Shown: one piece after another, positions 1-6,832 of the stretch
Numbering within the stretch: position 1 is the stretch's first letter
How the letters are laid out: each line of letters starts with the position of its first letter
From: Hyphomonas sp. UBA5111
GTDB taxonomy: Bacteria; Pseudomonadota; Alphaproteobacteria; Caulobacterales; Hyphomonadaceae
Assembly (NCBI GenBank): GCA_002414505.1
Contig: DHZF01000098.1
Span: forward strand, 3,385 to 21,183
Reading direction: 5' to 3'
Length of the DNA: 17,799 nt
Position numbers and translations under genes: made by a program
Notes under the pieces: model-generated
What the model was told of the DNA's origin: nothing
The model's database searches: none
Seen by the model: only the letters and a program-made list of their open reading frames with translations

Positions 1-1
1 G

Positions 2-15
2 TGACGCGGGCGTCA
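2..15. promoter_or_regulatory. Operator-like inverted repeat upstream of the HD-domain gene
   Basis: TGACGC and GCGTCA form two perfect 6-bp half-sites separated by two G residues. The site ends 39 bases before the ATG of the HD-domain gene, a position typical of a regulator binding site near a promoter. No regulator gene is visible and the left edge of the window cuts the context, so function is inferred only. Confidence 0.25.
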
Positions 16-54
16 TCGGTGTAGTCTGCTGGCAAAAGAACGGGAGAGAACAAC

Positions 55-651
55 ATGGCCGACGGACACGATATGGGCGAGCGCGCGAAGTTTCGCGAAA
101 TGCTGGAAGGCACCAAGGAAGACTGGGACATCATTGTCGATCATTCCAAGAGCTTCAACAAAGGCCTTGCGAAACGGGTGCTCGATCATCTGCGCCTGCT
201 CGACGGCGACTATGGCGGCTTCCCGATCGACCGGCTGGAGCACTCGCTACAGACCGCGACCCGCGCCCATCGCGATGGCCGCGACGAGGAATATGTCGTC
301 TGCGCGCTGCTCCATGATATCGGTGATACGCTCGGCAGCTACAACCATCCGGACGTCGCCGCGGCGATCCTGAAGCCGTTCGTGTCAGAGGCCAATCTCT
401 GGATGGTGGCCAATCATGGCGCGTTCCAGGGCTATTATTTCTTCCACCATCTCGGCCTCGACCGGAACATGCGCGAGCATTTCAAGGACAGTCCGCACTA
501 TGAGTATTGCGCGCAGTTCTGCCATCTCTACGACCAGGCCGCATTCGACCCGGACTATCAGAGCGAGCCGCTGGAATTCTTCATTCCAATGGTCGAGAGT
601 GTCTTTTCGAAGCCGGTAAATTCCATGTATCTCAAGGCGATGCAGGAATAA
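55..651 (+). CDS. HD-domain metal-dependent protein (phosphohydrolase or PhnZ/MIOX-like)
   Basis: A 198-residue soluble protein with no signal peptide. It carries the HD-superfamily metal pattern: His63 in RLEHS, then His87-Asp88 in ALLHDIGD exactly 24 residues later. His98, His121 and Asp160/Asp165 are candidate further ligands. HD proteins are usually metal-dependent phosphohydrolases, but some small members (PhnZ, myo-inositol oxygenase) are di-iron oxygenases, and the extra histidines leave that open. The conserved-looking segments WMVANHGAFQGYY and FDPDY lie after the HD motif. The ATG at 55 follows a good GGGAGAGA ribosome binding site. The gene ends 9 bp before the convergent Kazal lipoprotein gene, and no phosphonate or inositol genes are nearby. 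HD fold is confident; the substrate is unknown. Confidence 0.8.
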   Translation: MADGHDMGERAKFREMLEGTKEDWDIIVDHSKSFNKGLAKRVLDHLRLLDGDYGGFPIDRLEHSLQTATRAHRDGRDEEYVVCALLHDIGDTLGSYNHPDVAAAILKPFVSEANLWMVANHGAFQGYYFFHHLGLDRNMREHFKDSPHYEYCAQFCHLYDQAAFDPDYQSEPLEFFIPMVESVFSKPVNSMYLKAMQE

Positions 652-669
652 GCGGAGGCGTTACTCCGC
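652..669. terminator. Weak hairpin between convergent genes
   Basis: GCGGAG and CTCCGC can pair around a six-base loop in the short gap between the HD gene and the Kazal gene, partly overlapping the stop of the latter. There is no T-run, so it is at best a weak or Rho-assisted terminator. Confidence 0.25.
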
Positions 670-1062
670 CGACGTTTCCAACATGCAGGGGCCTTCGCTG
701 GCGACGCTCGTCATCGCGGCGTGGGCTTCGCATGTATTGCCATAGGTCTTGCCGTCGCAGCCGCAGACCGGCTCATATTGCTTGGTACACATCGGGCGGA
801 CCTCTTCACAGGTGCCGGCCGCGTCCGCAATATTGCGGCAGGCGCCATCTTCCATCTTGCAGAACAGGCCGTCCTCGCACTGGATGGCGGCGATGCCACC
901 ACAGGTCTCGCCCACGCCAGCCATGATCGGGCCGATCGGCTGCTGCGCCTGAGGGGGCGGCGGTGTGTCGGCTTCAACAGGGGGAAGGTCTGCCGGGGGC
1001 GACTGGAGCCAAGCGCAGCTGGCCAGAAAAGTGACAGACAGAACAAGAGCGATGAGGCGCAT
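661..1062 (-). CDS. Kazal-domain lipoprotein (putative periplasmic protease inhibitor)
   Basis: A 133-residue secreted lipoprotein. Residues 1-15 form a short signal peptide ending in a lipobox, LASC, so Cys16 should be lipidated. A proline-rich linker follows (about 22-43), then a cysteine-rich module (Cys54, 62, 68, 75) with the look of CGG-x-C-x-GL-x-C repeats, then a Kazal domain from about Cys85 to Cys126 with the hallmark PVCGCDGKTYGNTCEA. Kazal domains inhibit serine proteases by inserting a loop into the active site, so protection of the envelope from proteases is the likely role; this is inferred, not shown. The extra Cys in CGC is unlike classical vertebrate Kazal domains. The ATG has a GGGAGA ribosome binding site that can pair with an upstream ATCTCC. 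It converges on the HD-domain gene. Confidence 0.87.
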   Translation of the reverse strand: MRLIALVLSVTFLASCAWLQSPPADLPPVEADTPPPPQAQQPIGPIMAGVGETCGGIAAIQCEDGLFCKMEDGACRNIADAAGTCEEVRPMCTKQYEPVCGCDGKTYGNTCEAHAAMTSVASEGPCMLETSAE

Positions 1063-1066
1063 GGTG

Positions 1067-1088
1067 ATCTCCCTTTTTTACAGGAGAT
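1067..1088 (-). promoter_or_regulatory. Small hairpin covering the ribosome binding site of the Kazal lipoprotein gene
   Basis: On the minus strand ATCTCC (1088-1083) and GGAGAT (1072-1067) are perfect complements around a 10-base A-rich loop. The 3' arm contains the Shine-Dalgarno GGGAG just upstream of the ATG at 1062. A 6-bp stem is weak, so any effect on translation is a hypothesis. Confidence 0.25.
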
Positions 1089-1124
1089 ACCTGCGCCCCA
1101 ATCGCGTATTTGGCAAGCCGGAGC

Positions 1125-2045
1125 CTAGCCTTTCATGCCGGCTGCGACAGCCGCGAAGATATTCTGGCCGTGCTCGCCGCCAGACTGGAAGGCTGGCTTG
1201 GTGGTGGAGACGTCTGTGATCTGGTCCCATTTGGCAGCAACAGCTTCAGCCGACAGGCCTTCGCCCTGGCCAACGAAGACACCTTCGGTCTCGACGATGC
1301 GGGCCATCGAGAAGGCGCCTGCGCCAGCCGACAGGATCATGCCGGTCGGGGCGTCATCCTTGACGAGGTTCATCACGCCGGGCGTGACATATTCCGGCTT
1401 CAGCTGGGCGAGGACTTCGTCCGGCATCAGGCCTTCGGTCATGCGGGTCGCGGCGATCGGGCAGACAGCGTTGATTTTGATGTTGTTCTTCGCGCCTTCG
1501 ATCTTTAGCGTGTTCATCATGCCGACCACGCCGAGCTTGGCGGCGCCGTAGTTTGCCTGACCGAAATTGCCGTAGAGGCCGGTCGAGGAGGTGGTGACGA
1601 CCACGCGGCCGAAATTCTGTTCCTTCATGATGTTCCAGGCTGCGTGCACCGGCATGAACGTGCCGCGCAGGTGAACGTCGATCACGAGGTCGATGTCGGC
1701 CTGGGTCATCTTGGAGAAGGATTTGTCGCGCAGGATGCCGGCATTGGCGATGATGATGTCGATCCGGCCCCATTTGGCCATCGTGTCGTCGATCATCTTC
1801 TTGACGCCGGCCTCGTCGGAGACGGACGAGCCATTCGCGATGGCTTCGCCGCCCATGGCCTCGATTTCCTTGACGACCGCTTCGGCAGCTTCGGAATTGC
1901 CGCCCGTGCCGTCCAGCGTGCCGCCGAGATCATTGATGACGACCTTGGCGCCGCGGCGGGCAAGTTCCAGCGCGTGGCAACGGCCAAGACCGCCGCCGGC
2001 ACCTGTAACAATGGCGACGCGATCGTCGAAACGGATATCTGACAT
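1125..2045 (-). CDS. SDR-family (3R)-hydroxyacyl-CoA dehydrogenase-like oxidoreductase
   Basis: A 306-residue short-chain dehydrogenase. The NAD(P)-binding motif TGAGGGLG is at 14-21, NAG at 101-103, a serine cluster at 153-154 and the catalytic Tyr166-x3-Lys170 in NYGAAK. The stretch INDLGGTLDGTGGNSEAAEAV after the Rossmann glycine loop, and the length near 300, resemble the dehydrogenase part of peroxisomal multifunctional enzyme type 2, which oxidises 3-hydroxyacyl-CoA in beta-oxidation. The C-terminal 60 residues carry no obvious second domain such as SCP2 or MaoC. I start at the ATG at 2045 because AGGAG lies 7 bases upstream; an ATG at 2060 would add only five residues. It diverges from the VOC gene across about 150 bp holding an ACGT-centred operator-like site. 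SDR family is certain; the exact substrate is inferred. Confidence 0.85.
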   Translation of the reverse strand: MSDIRFDDRVAIVTGAGGGLGRCHALELARRGAKVVINDLGGTLDGTGGNSEAAEAVVKEIEAMGGEAIANGSSVSDEAGVKKMIDDTMAKWGRIDIIIANAGILRDKSFSKMTQADIDLVIDVHLRGTFMPVHAAWNIMKEQNFGRVVVTTSSTGLYGNFGQANYGAAKLGVVGMMNTLKIEGAKNNIKINAVCPIAATRMTEGLMPDEVLAQLKPEYVTPGVMNLVKDDAPTGMILSAGAGAFSMARIVETEGVFVGQGEGLSAEAVAAKWDQITDVSTTKPAFQSGGEHGQNIFAAVAAGMKG

Positions 2046-2094
2046 GGGAGGACTCCTCATTCCTTGACTGTTCTGCCCCGTGTCTCAACAGACG

Positions 2095-2110
2095 CTCACG
2101 TAAACGTCAA
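2095..2110. promoter_or_regulatory. ACGT-centred pseudo-palindrome, possible LiuR/TetR-type operator
   Basis: On the minus strand the sequence reads TTGACGTTTACGTGAG: two ACGT cores separated by TT, flanked by partly symmetric arms (5 of 7 positions match). It resembles the TTxACGTxxACGTxAA type of site that I recall for the MerR-family regulator LiuR and similar regulators of acyl-CoA degradation. It lies about 50-65 bases upstream of the SDR start and about 90 bases upstream of the VOC start. The functional link is inference. Confidence 0.35.
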
Positions 2111-2198
2111 GCATGCTCCTAGCGTCACCTCTTGCGCGGATTGCCGCGCCGTGATTGCGTTTTGGTCAGCCGAAGAAAAGTATCCAGGGAGGATCATC

Positions 2199-2567
2199 AT
2201 GCTGGCATATGTAACACTGGGATCAAACGATAAGGACAAGGCCGTCGAATTCTATGACGCCGTGATCGGGGAACTGGGCGGGCAACGCGTCTTCGCCAAT
2301 GACCGTCTGCAATTCTACGGCACCGGGCCGGGCCAGCCGATGATCGCGATTGGCGGTCCTTATGATGGTGAGGCGGCGACGGTCGGAAACGGCGTCATGC
2401 CAGCGCTTGGCTGCAAGGACACCGAGACGGTCGACCGCGCCTACAAGAAGGCGCTTGAGATGGGCGGCACCTGTGAAGGCGAGCCGGGCCAGCGCATGCC
2501 GACCTTCTACGGCGCCTATTTCCGCGACCCGGACGGCAACAAGATCTGCGTCTGCAAGCTGGGCTAG
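2199..2567 (+). CDS. VOC-family (glyoxalase/bleomycin-resistance-like) protein
   Basis: A 122-residue protein with the vicinal-oxygen-chelate fold. The N-terminal LAYVTLGSNDKDKAVEFYDA is the typical first beta-alpha unit, and YFRDPDGNKICVCKL at the C-terminus is the hallmark last strand of glyoxalase-like domains. The family includes glyoxalase I, dioxygenases and resistance proteins; many small members are uncharacterised, and this one cannot be assigned a substrate. The true start is the ATG at 2199, preceded by AGGGAGGA at 2186-2193; the open frame extends further upstream, but that part is not protein-like. Only three bases separate its stop from the end of the convergent amidase gene. 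It is divergent from the SDR gene and may share its regulatory region. Confidence 0.82.
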   Translation: MLAYVTLGSNDKDKAVEFYDAVIGELGGQRVFANDRLQFYGTGPGQPMIAIGGPYDGEAATVGNGVMPALGCKDTETVDRAYKKALEMGGTCEGEPGQRMPTFYGAYFRDPDGNKICVCKLG

Positions 2568-2570
2568 GTA

Positions 2571-3056
2571 TCAGCCCAGCGCCGCCAGGAAGACTTCGAG
2601 CGTCTCTTTCGCGAAGAGGCGCATGTTTTCCGGGCGGTCGCTGAGGCCGGTCTCCAAAGTGGTGGAGATTTCGAACCGGTTAGGGCCGACCACGGCGATG
2701 CAGGTGTGGCCTGCGGCGTCGCCATAGCCATTGCCAGTCGGCCCGGAGGCGCCGGTTTCGCAGAGGCCCCAATCGGCTGCGAGCTTGCCGCGAATGGTGT
2801 TGGCGAGCAGGCGGGCATAGGGCTCGGTCGAGGAGCGCATGTCGCCAATATCCTCGCGCGTCAGGCCGAGCAGATGTTTGAACGCCTTGGGCGTGTAGAT
2901 GACGCCACCCCCCCGATAATAGGTCGAGGCGCCCGGCACGGCGAGCAGCGCCGCCGAGATAAGGCCGCCGGCCGAGGATTCCGAAATGGCCACGGTCTCG
3001 CCGCGGGCCTTGAGCGTGTCCGCGATCTGTTGCGCGATGGGGATGAGGGTTTCCAT
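2571..3056 (-). CDS. CinA C-terminal-domain family protein (PncC-like nicotinamide-nucleotide amidase)
   Basis: A 161-residue single-domain protein, the usual length of stand-alone PncC. PncC deamidates nicotinamide mononucleotide to nicotinate mononucleotide in pyridine-nucleotide recycling. The N-terminal SESSAGGL (25-32) aligns with the family's AESCTGGL, with Ser27 at the catalytic serine position; PGASTYYRGGGVIYT follows, and TGASGPTG (101-108) matches the second active-site loop. The change from CTGG to SAGG marks a divergent subfamily, so amidase activity is probable but unproven. I start at the ATG at 3056; a GTG at 3065 is an alternative. The frame stays open upstream through the palindromic repeat, but that extension is repeat-encoded and unlikely to be translated. 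It converges on the VOC gene with a three-base gap, and no NAD genes are adjacent. Confidence 0.8.
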   Translation of the reverse strand: METLIPIAQQIADTLKARGETVAISESSAGGLISAALLAVPGASTYYRGGGVIYTPKAFKHLLGLTREDIGDMRSSTEPYARLLANTIRGKLAADWGLCETGASGPTGNGYGDAAGHTCIAVVGPNRFEISTTLETGLSDRPENMRLFAKETLEVFLAALG

Positions 3057-3147
3057 GCGCGTCACTTGAGCAGCCGGGTGGGCGCCGTGCAAGCCGGACG
3101 TTGGGAGAGGGTCTGGCCTTGGTCTTCCGCCCGCGTGCTTCGACTTC

Positions 3148-3232
3148 GCCCATCCTTCGACTTCGCTCAGGATGAGTCCGCACTCTGCTGCCAGGTCGCA
3201 GCGCTCATCCTGAGCGAAGTCGAAGGATGGGC
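3148..3232. repeat. Palindromic intergenic repeat element with perfect 29-bp inverted arms
   Basis: The left arm (3148-3176) and right arm (3204-3232) are exact reverse complements over 29 bases, separated by a 27-base spacer. The arm core is CCTTCGACTTCGCTCAGG. Each arm also has short internal symmetry (ATCCT...AGGAT), and a partial copy, CTTCGACTTCGC, lies just outside at 3138-3149. From memory, this core is a common dispersed intergenic palindrome in several bacterial genomes, often giving FDFAQDE and LSEVEG when translated by mistake. It is probably a non-autonomous mobile or REP-like element. In RNA it would fold into a very stable hairpin between the amidase and the nucleoside transporter genes. 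Confidence 0.88.
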
Positions 3233-3332
3233 AGGCGGGGGGAGTTGCACGCAGTTGCGCACATGAATACTTCCCCTTCGGCCAAGGCGCCGCTAAGCCT
3301 GAATGTGACAGTTTGGGGAAAGGGAGCGGCGA

Positions 3333-4634
3333 ATGCTTTCCATCGCAGGGTATGAATGGGGCTGGGACAATGCGCGGGCGCTGCTCGGCATCGCGCTGAT
3401 CTATGGCGTGTGCTGGGTGCTTTCGGAGAAGCGGAAGCTGTTTCCGTTCCGGCTGATCATCGGCGCGACGATCATGCAATTTGTATTCGCGCTGATCCTG
3501 TTTGGCATCCCCTTCGTGCGGGCGATCCTGTTCAAGGCCAATGACGTGGTCGATGGCCTGCAGAATGCGACGCGCGCCGGCACGAGCTTCGTGTTTGGCT
3601 ATGTCGGGGACAATGTTGCGGCCGACCAGCTGATGGGCGGGTCTCCGCCGCCGCTGTTCTTCTTCCAGATTCTGCCGATCGTGATTGTTGTGGCCGCCTT
3701 GTCGGCGATCCTCTGGCACTGGCGCATCCTGCAATGGGTGACCAATGGGTTTGCCTATATCTTCCAGCGCGCGATGGGCCTTGGCGGGGCGACGTCTCTG
3801 GCCGTGTCCGCCAATGTATTCATGGGCATGACGGAAGCGCCGGTGCTGATCCGGCCGTATATCAAGGGTATGACACGCTCAGAGCTGCTGATCATGATGA
3901 CGGCAGGCTTTGCGACCATCGCGGGCAGCGTGCTCGTGGTGTACGGGGCGTTCCTTGAAGGCAAGATGGACAATCCGCTGGCGCAGCTGCTGACGGCCTC
4001 AATCATGGCGGCCCCGGCGGCAGTGGCTGTGGCGCTCTGCCTGATCCCGGAAACAACGCCCGCGACCGAGCGGATGAAGGAACCTGATTTCAGCTATTCT
4101 TCCACGATGGATGCATTTTCCACAGGCGCCTCTGACGGGCTGAAGATCGTGCTGAACATTGCGACCATGCTGATTGCGGCGCTGGCGCTGCTCTGGCTGG
4201 TCAATGCAGGGCTCGGCGCATTCCCGGATGTGGCGGGGGCACCGCTCTCCATCGAACGTATCCTTGGCTGGATCTTCGCGCCGCTGATGTACATGATTGG
4301 CGTGCCGATGGGCGAGGCAGCGCAATCGGGCTCGCTGATGGGCGTGAAGACGGTGCTGACCGAATTCGTGGCCTTCCTGCAGCTCGCTGAAGTGCCTCAG
4401 GACGCGATGGACCCGCGCACGCGCATCATCACCGCGCACGCCATTTGCGGCTTCGCGAACTTTGGCTCAATGGGCATCCTGATTGGCGGCCTGACGATTG
4501 TGGAGCCTGCGCGGCGGGATGATTTCCTGGCGCTGGCCTGGCGGACGCTGCTGGCCGGGACGCTGGCGACGTGCCTGTCGGGCGCCGTGGTCGGGGCCTT
4601 GCCGTACCAGCTGTTCGCGGGCGTGGGCGGCTGA
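3333..4634 (+). CDS. Concentrative nucleoside transporter (CNT/NupC family)
   Basis: A 433-residue polytopic inner-membrane protein that should import nucleosides with H+ or Na+. Hydrophobic helices occupy most of its length from about residue 14. Family motifs are visible: NVFMGMTEAPVLIRPY (161-176) with Glu168, GVKTVLTEFVAF (337-348) with Glu344, and ITAHAICGFANFGSMGI (366-382). The length is close to bacterial NupC (about 400). The CNT signature is usually G-x-K-x3-N-E-F-V-A; here Thr343 replaces the Asn, which may alter substrate choice. The ATG at 3333 follows AAAGGGAG. It is preceded by the palindromic repeat and followed, same strand, by a TonB-dependent receptor gene 67 bp downstream, which raises the possibility of a shared uptake route. 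Confidence 0.92.
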   Translation: MLSIAGYEWGWDNARALLGIALIYGVCWVLSEKRKLFPFRLIIGATIMQFVFALILFGIPFVRAILFKANDVVDGLQNATRAGTSFVFGYVGDNVAADQLMGGSPPPLFFFQILPIVIVVAALSAILWHWRILQWVTNGFAYIFQRAMGLGGATSLAVSANVFMGMTEAPVLIRPYIKGMTRSELLIMMTAGFATIAGSVLVVYGAFLEGKMDNPLAQLLTASIMAAPAAVAVALCLIPETTPATERMKEPDFSYSSTMDAFSTGASDGLKIVLNIATMLIAALALLWLVNAGLGAFPDVAGAPLSIERILGWIFAPLMYMIGVPMGEAAQSGSLMGVKTVLTEFVAFLQLAEVPQDAMDPRTRIITAHAICGFANFGSMGILIGGLTIVEPARRDDFLALAWRTLLAGTLATCLSGAVVGALPYQLFAGVGG

Positions 4635-4701
4635 TCTTTCGGCTCGCTTCCCGCACGGTCAGGCCTAGACTTTAGGGCTGAGATTGGCACGAGTGCGGGA
4701 T

Positions 4702-6822
4702 ATGAAAATGAGACGATTTGGGATTGGACTGCTGGCCGCCAGCGGTATGGCGCTGGCGACGGGGCTACCAGCTTGGGCGGAGGTGGACGTCGAGCCTCTC
4801 CCTGCTTGCGACGAAATCGAGCCGCCATATGCCGGAGAAACAGAGGGCGGTGACCTGGTACTCTTTTGTTCCGGAATGCACGCATATGACCCTGTGCGTG
4901 TATATGGGGATCGTTGGTATTCTCAGCCCGGCAGCGTCGCGAGGCTCGACGCGGAGGAAGTGTTTGATGCACGAGCAGACCACCCCGCCGAAATCTTGAA
5001 CAAATTGCCCGGCATGAACATCCAGATGAATTCCGGTCAGGAGCATCTGGTTGCAATCCGCTCACCCGTGCTGACCGGCGGGGCCGGGCAGGGCAGCTTC
5101 CTTATTCTTGAAAATGGTGTGCCGGTGCGCTCACCGGCCTTCGGCAACGTCAACAGCCTGTTCGAGCCACATCATGAAGTGGCGAGTGCGATCGAAGTCG
5201 TACGCGGTCCGGGCAGTGCGAAATATGGCTCGAACGCCGTGCACGGACTTGTCAATGTGATCCTGCCGGACGTCGGCGGCGGCAGCGAAGCGGTGGGCAG
5301 CTATGGCACGCTCGGCCGCTGGCGCAGTGATGTGACGCTGGACGAGGGCGAGCATTGGCTGGCGGCGGTGTCGTTACAAAAAGATACGGGCTGGCGCGAC
5401 AATACGGGCGTGGACCAGCAGAAGCTGACACTGGTCGGCGACTGGATTCTGGGCGCGTGGGACACCACGACATGGCTGACCGCGTCAAACCTCAACCAGG
5501 AAACGGCGGGCTTTGCGCAGGGACCGGATGCCTACAAGGATGAGGATATCGCGAAATCCAATCCGAACCCGGAAGCCTATCGCGATGCGTGGTCGGCGCG
5601 GGCAGGCGCGCGGCTGTCTCGAGACTTCAGCGGCGGCACGCTGACCCTGACGCCTTACGCGCATACCCAATCGATGATCTTTGCGCAGCACTTCCTGCCG
5701 AATGGCGGCGTGGAAAAGAATGGCTCGACCGGCGGCGGCCTGATGGCCCGGTTTGAGCGGGACGCTTCCGACAGTCTCACATGGCGCATTGGCGCGGATG
5801 TCGATGTGGCAAGCGGTTGGCTGAAGGAAATCCAGCCCGATCCCTTCGGCTTCTTCCCCGGAGACTCGCGCTTCCCGCAAGGCAAGCATTATGACTACAC
5901 CGTAGATACGCTGATGGGCGCAGTCTGGGGAGAGCTGGATTTTGCGCTGAGTGAGGATGTGCGCCTGCTGGCGGGCCTGCGCGCGGAAGGCCATGAGTAT
6001 GACTATTCGACTGATCTGCCCCCCGGCATCAATGGCCGCTTCAATGTGCCCGCCGACCGGACGGATTCGTTCGACCTGCTGACACCGAAGCTCGGCCTGA
6101 TCTGGTCGGTAAGCAAGAACCTTGATCTCTATGCCAACTATGCGCGCGGCGAGCGCGCGCCGCAGGCGTCAGACCTCTACCGGCTGCAGAGCCTGCAAGT
6201 GGCGGGGCAGGTGGAAGAAGAAACGCTCGACAGTGTCGAGATTGGCGCGCGCGGCACTGCGCTGGAAGGCCGGCTTGTCTATGACATCGCCGCCTACTGG
6301 ATGGAGAAGGACAATTTCTTCTTCCGTGACAGTGATGGGCTGAACGTTCCCGATGGATCAACCGAGCACAAGGGCGTGGAAGCGTCCGGCGCGCTGGAGC
6401 TGACGCCTGTTCTGAGCGTGTCAGGCTCGGCCAGCTGGTCTGACCAGACCTATACATTCGACCGGATCACGGGCTCCGGCACCGAGACGATCCGCGATGG
6501 CAACGAGATCGACACGGCGCCGGAATGGCTGGCCAATGTCTCGCTGGACTGGCAAGCGACGGACGCGATCAAGCTGTCGCTGAATGTCGATCATGTGGGC
6601 GAATATTTTGTCGATCCGGCGAACACGACGACCTATCCCGGACATACTGTGCTGGGCGCGCGGGGCGCGTGGGCCCTCAGCGAAACGGCCGAGCTGTTCC
6701 TGATCGTGCGGAATCTGACAGACGAAAAATATGCCGACCGGGCGGATCTCGCCTTTGGCAATGAACGCTACTTCCCCGGCGAGCCTCTGAATGCGACGCT
6801 GGGTATGAGAAAAACATTCTAG
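4702..6822 (+). CDS. TonB-dependent outer-membrane receptor
   Basis: About 706 residues from the ATG at 4702. Residues 1-26 are a Sec signal peptide ending PAWA. The plug domain spans about 80-190 (PAEILNKLPGMNI, ILENGVPVRSPAFGN, IEVVRGPGSAKYGSNAVHGLVNV), followed by a roughly 500-residue beta-barrel with alternating aromatic strands, the NLDLYANYARGERAPQ segment and a C-terminal Phe (GMRKTF) typical for barrel assembly. A possible TonB box is DPVRVYGDR (63-71). Such receptors import scarce substrates (siderophores, vitamins, sugars, nucleosides) with energy from TonB. The pre-plug region has two cysteines (36 and 56) and a lower-GC coding stretch. The frame is open back to a TTG at 4684, but the ATG gives a better signal peptide; no strong ribosome binding site decides it. 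The substrate is unknown; the neighbouring CNT gene suggests nucleosides. Confidence 0.9.
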   Translation: MKMRRFGIGLLAASGMALATGLPAWAEVDVEPLPACDEIEPPYAGETEGGDLVLFCSGMHAYDPVRVYGDRWYSQPGSVARLDAEEVFDARADHPAEILNKLPGMNIQMNSGQEHLVAIRSPVLTGGAGQGSFLILENGVPVRSPAFGNVNSLFEPHHEVASAIEVVRGPGSAKYGSNAVHGLVNVILPDVGGGSEAVGSYGTLGRWRSDVTLDEGEHWLAAVSLQKDTGWRDNTGVDQQKLTLVGDWILGAWDTTTWLTASNLNQETAGFAQGPDAYKDEDIAKSNPNPEAYRDAWSARAGARLSRDFSGGTLTLTPYAHTQSMIFAQHFLPNGGVEKNGSTGGGLMARFERDASDSLTWRIGADVDVASGWLKEIQPDPFGFFPGDSRFPQGKHYDYTVDTLMGAVWGELDFALSEDVRLLAGLRAEGHEYDYSTDLPPGINGRFNVPADRTDSFDLLTPKLGLIWSVSKNLDLYANYARGERAPQASDLYRLQSLQVAGQVEEETLDSVEIGARGTALEGRLVYDIAAYWMEKDNFFFRDSDGLNVPDGSTEHKGVEASGALELTPVLSVSGSASWSDQTYTFDRITGSGTETIRDGNEIDTAPEWLANVSLDWQATDAIKLSLNVDHVGEYFVDPANTTTYPGHTVLGARGAWALSETAELFLIVRNLTDEKYADRADLAFGNERYFPGEPLNATLGMRKTF

Positions 6823-6832
6823 GAGGAAACCG

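Noticed and set aside
2064..2198. Upstream extension of the VOC gene to an ATG at 2064.
   Set aside because: The added 45 residues are not VOC-like, cover the regulatory gap, and the ATG at 2199 has a strong ribosome binding site.
3233..3332. Possible purine riboswitch ahead of the nucleoside transporter.
   Set aside because: No conserved purine aptamer core or paired loops could be traced.
3057..3734. N-terminal extension of the PncC-like gene through the palindromic repeat and into the transporter gene.
   Set aside because: The extension encodes repeat-derived peptides (FDFAQDE, LSEVEG) and lies antisense to the transporter. The ATG at 3056 gives the normal family length.
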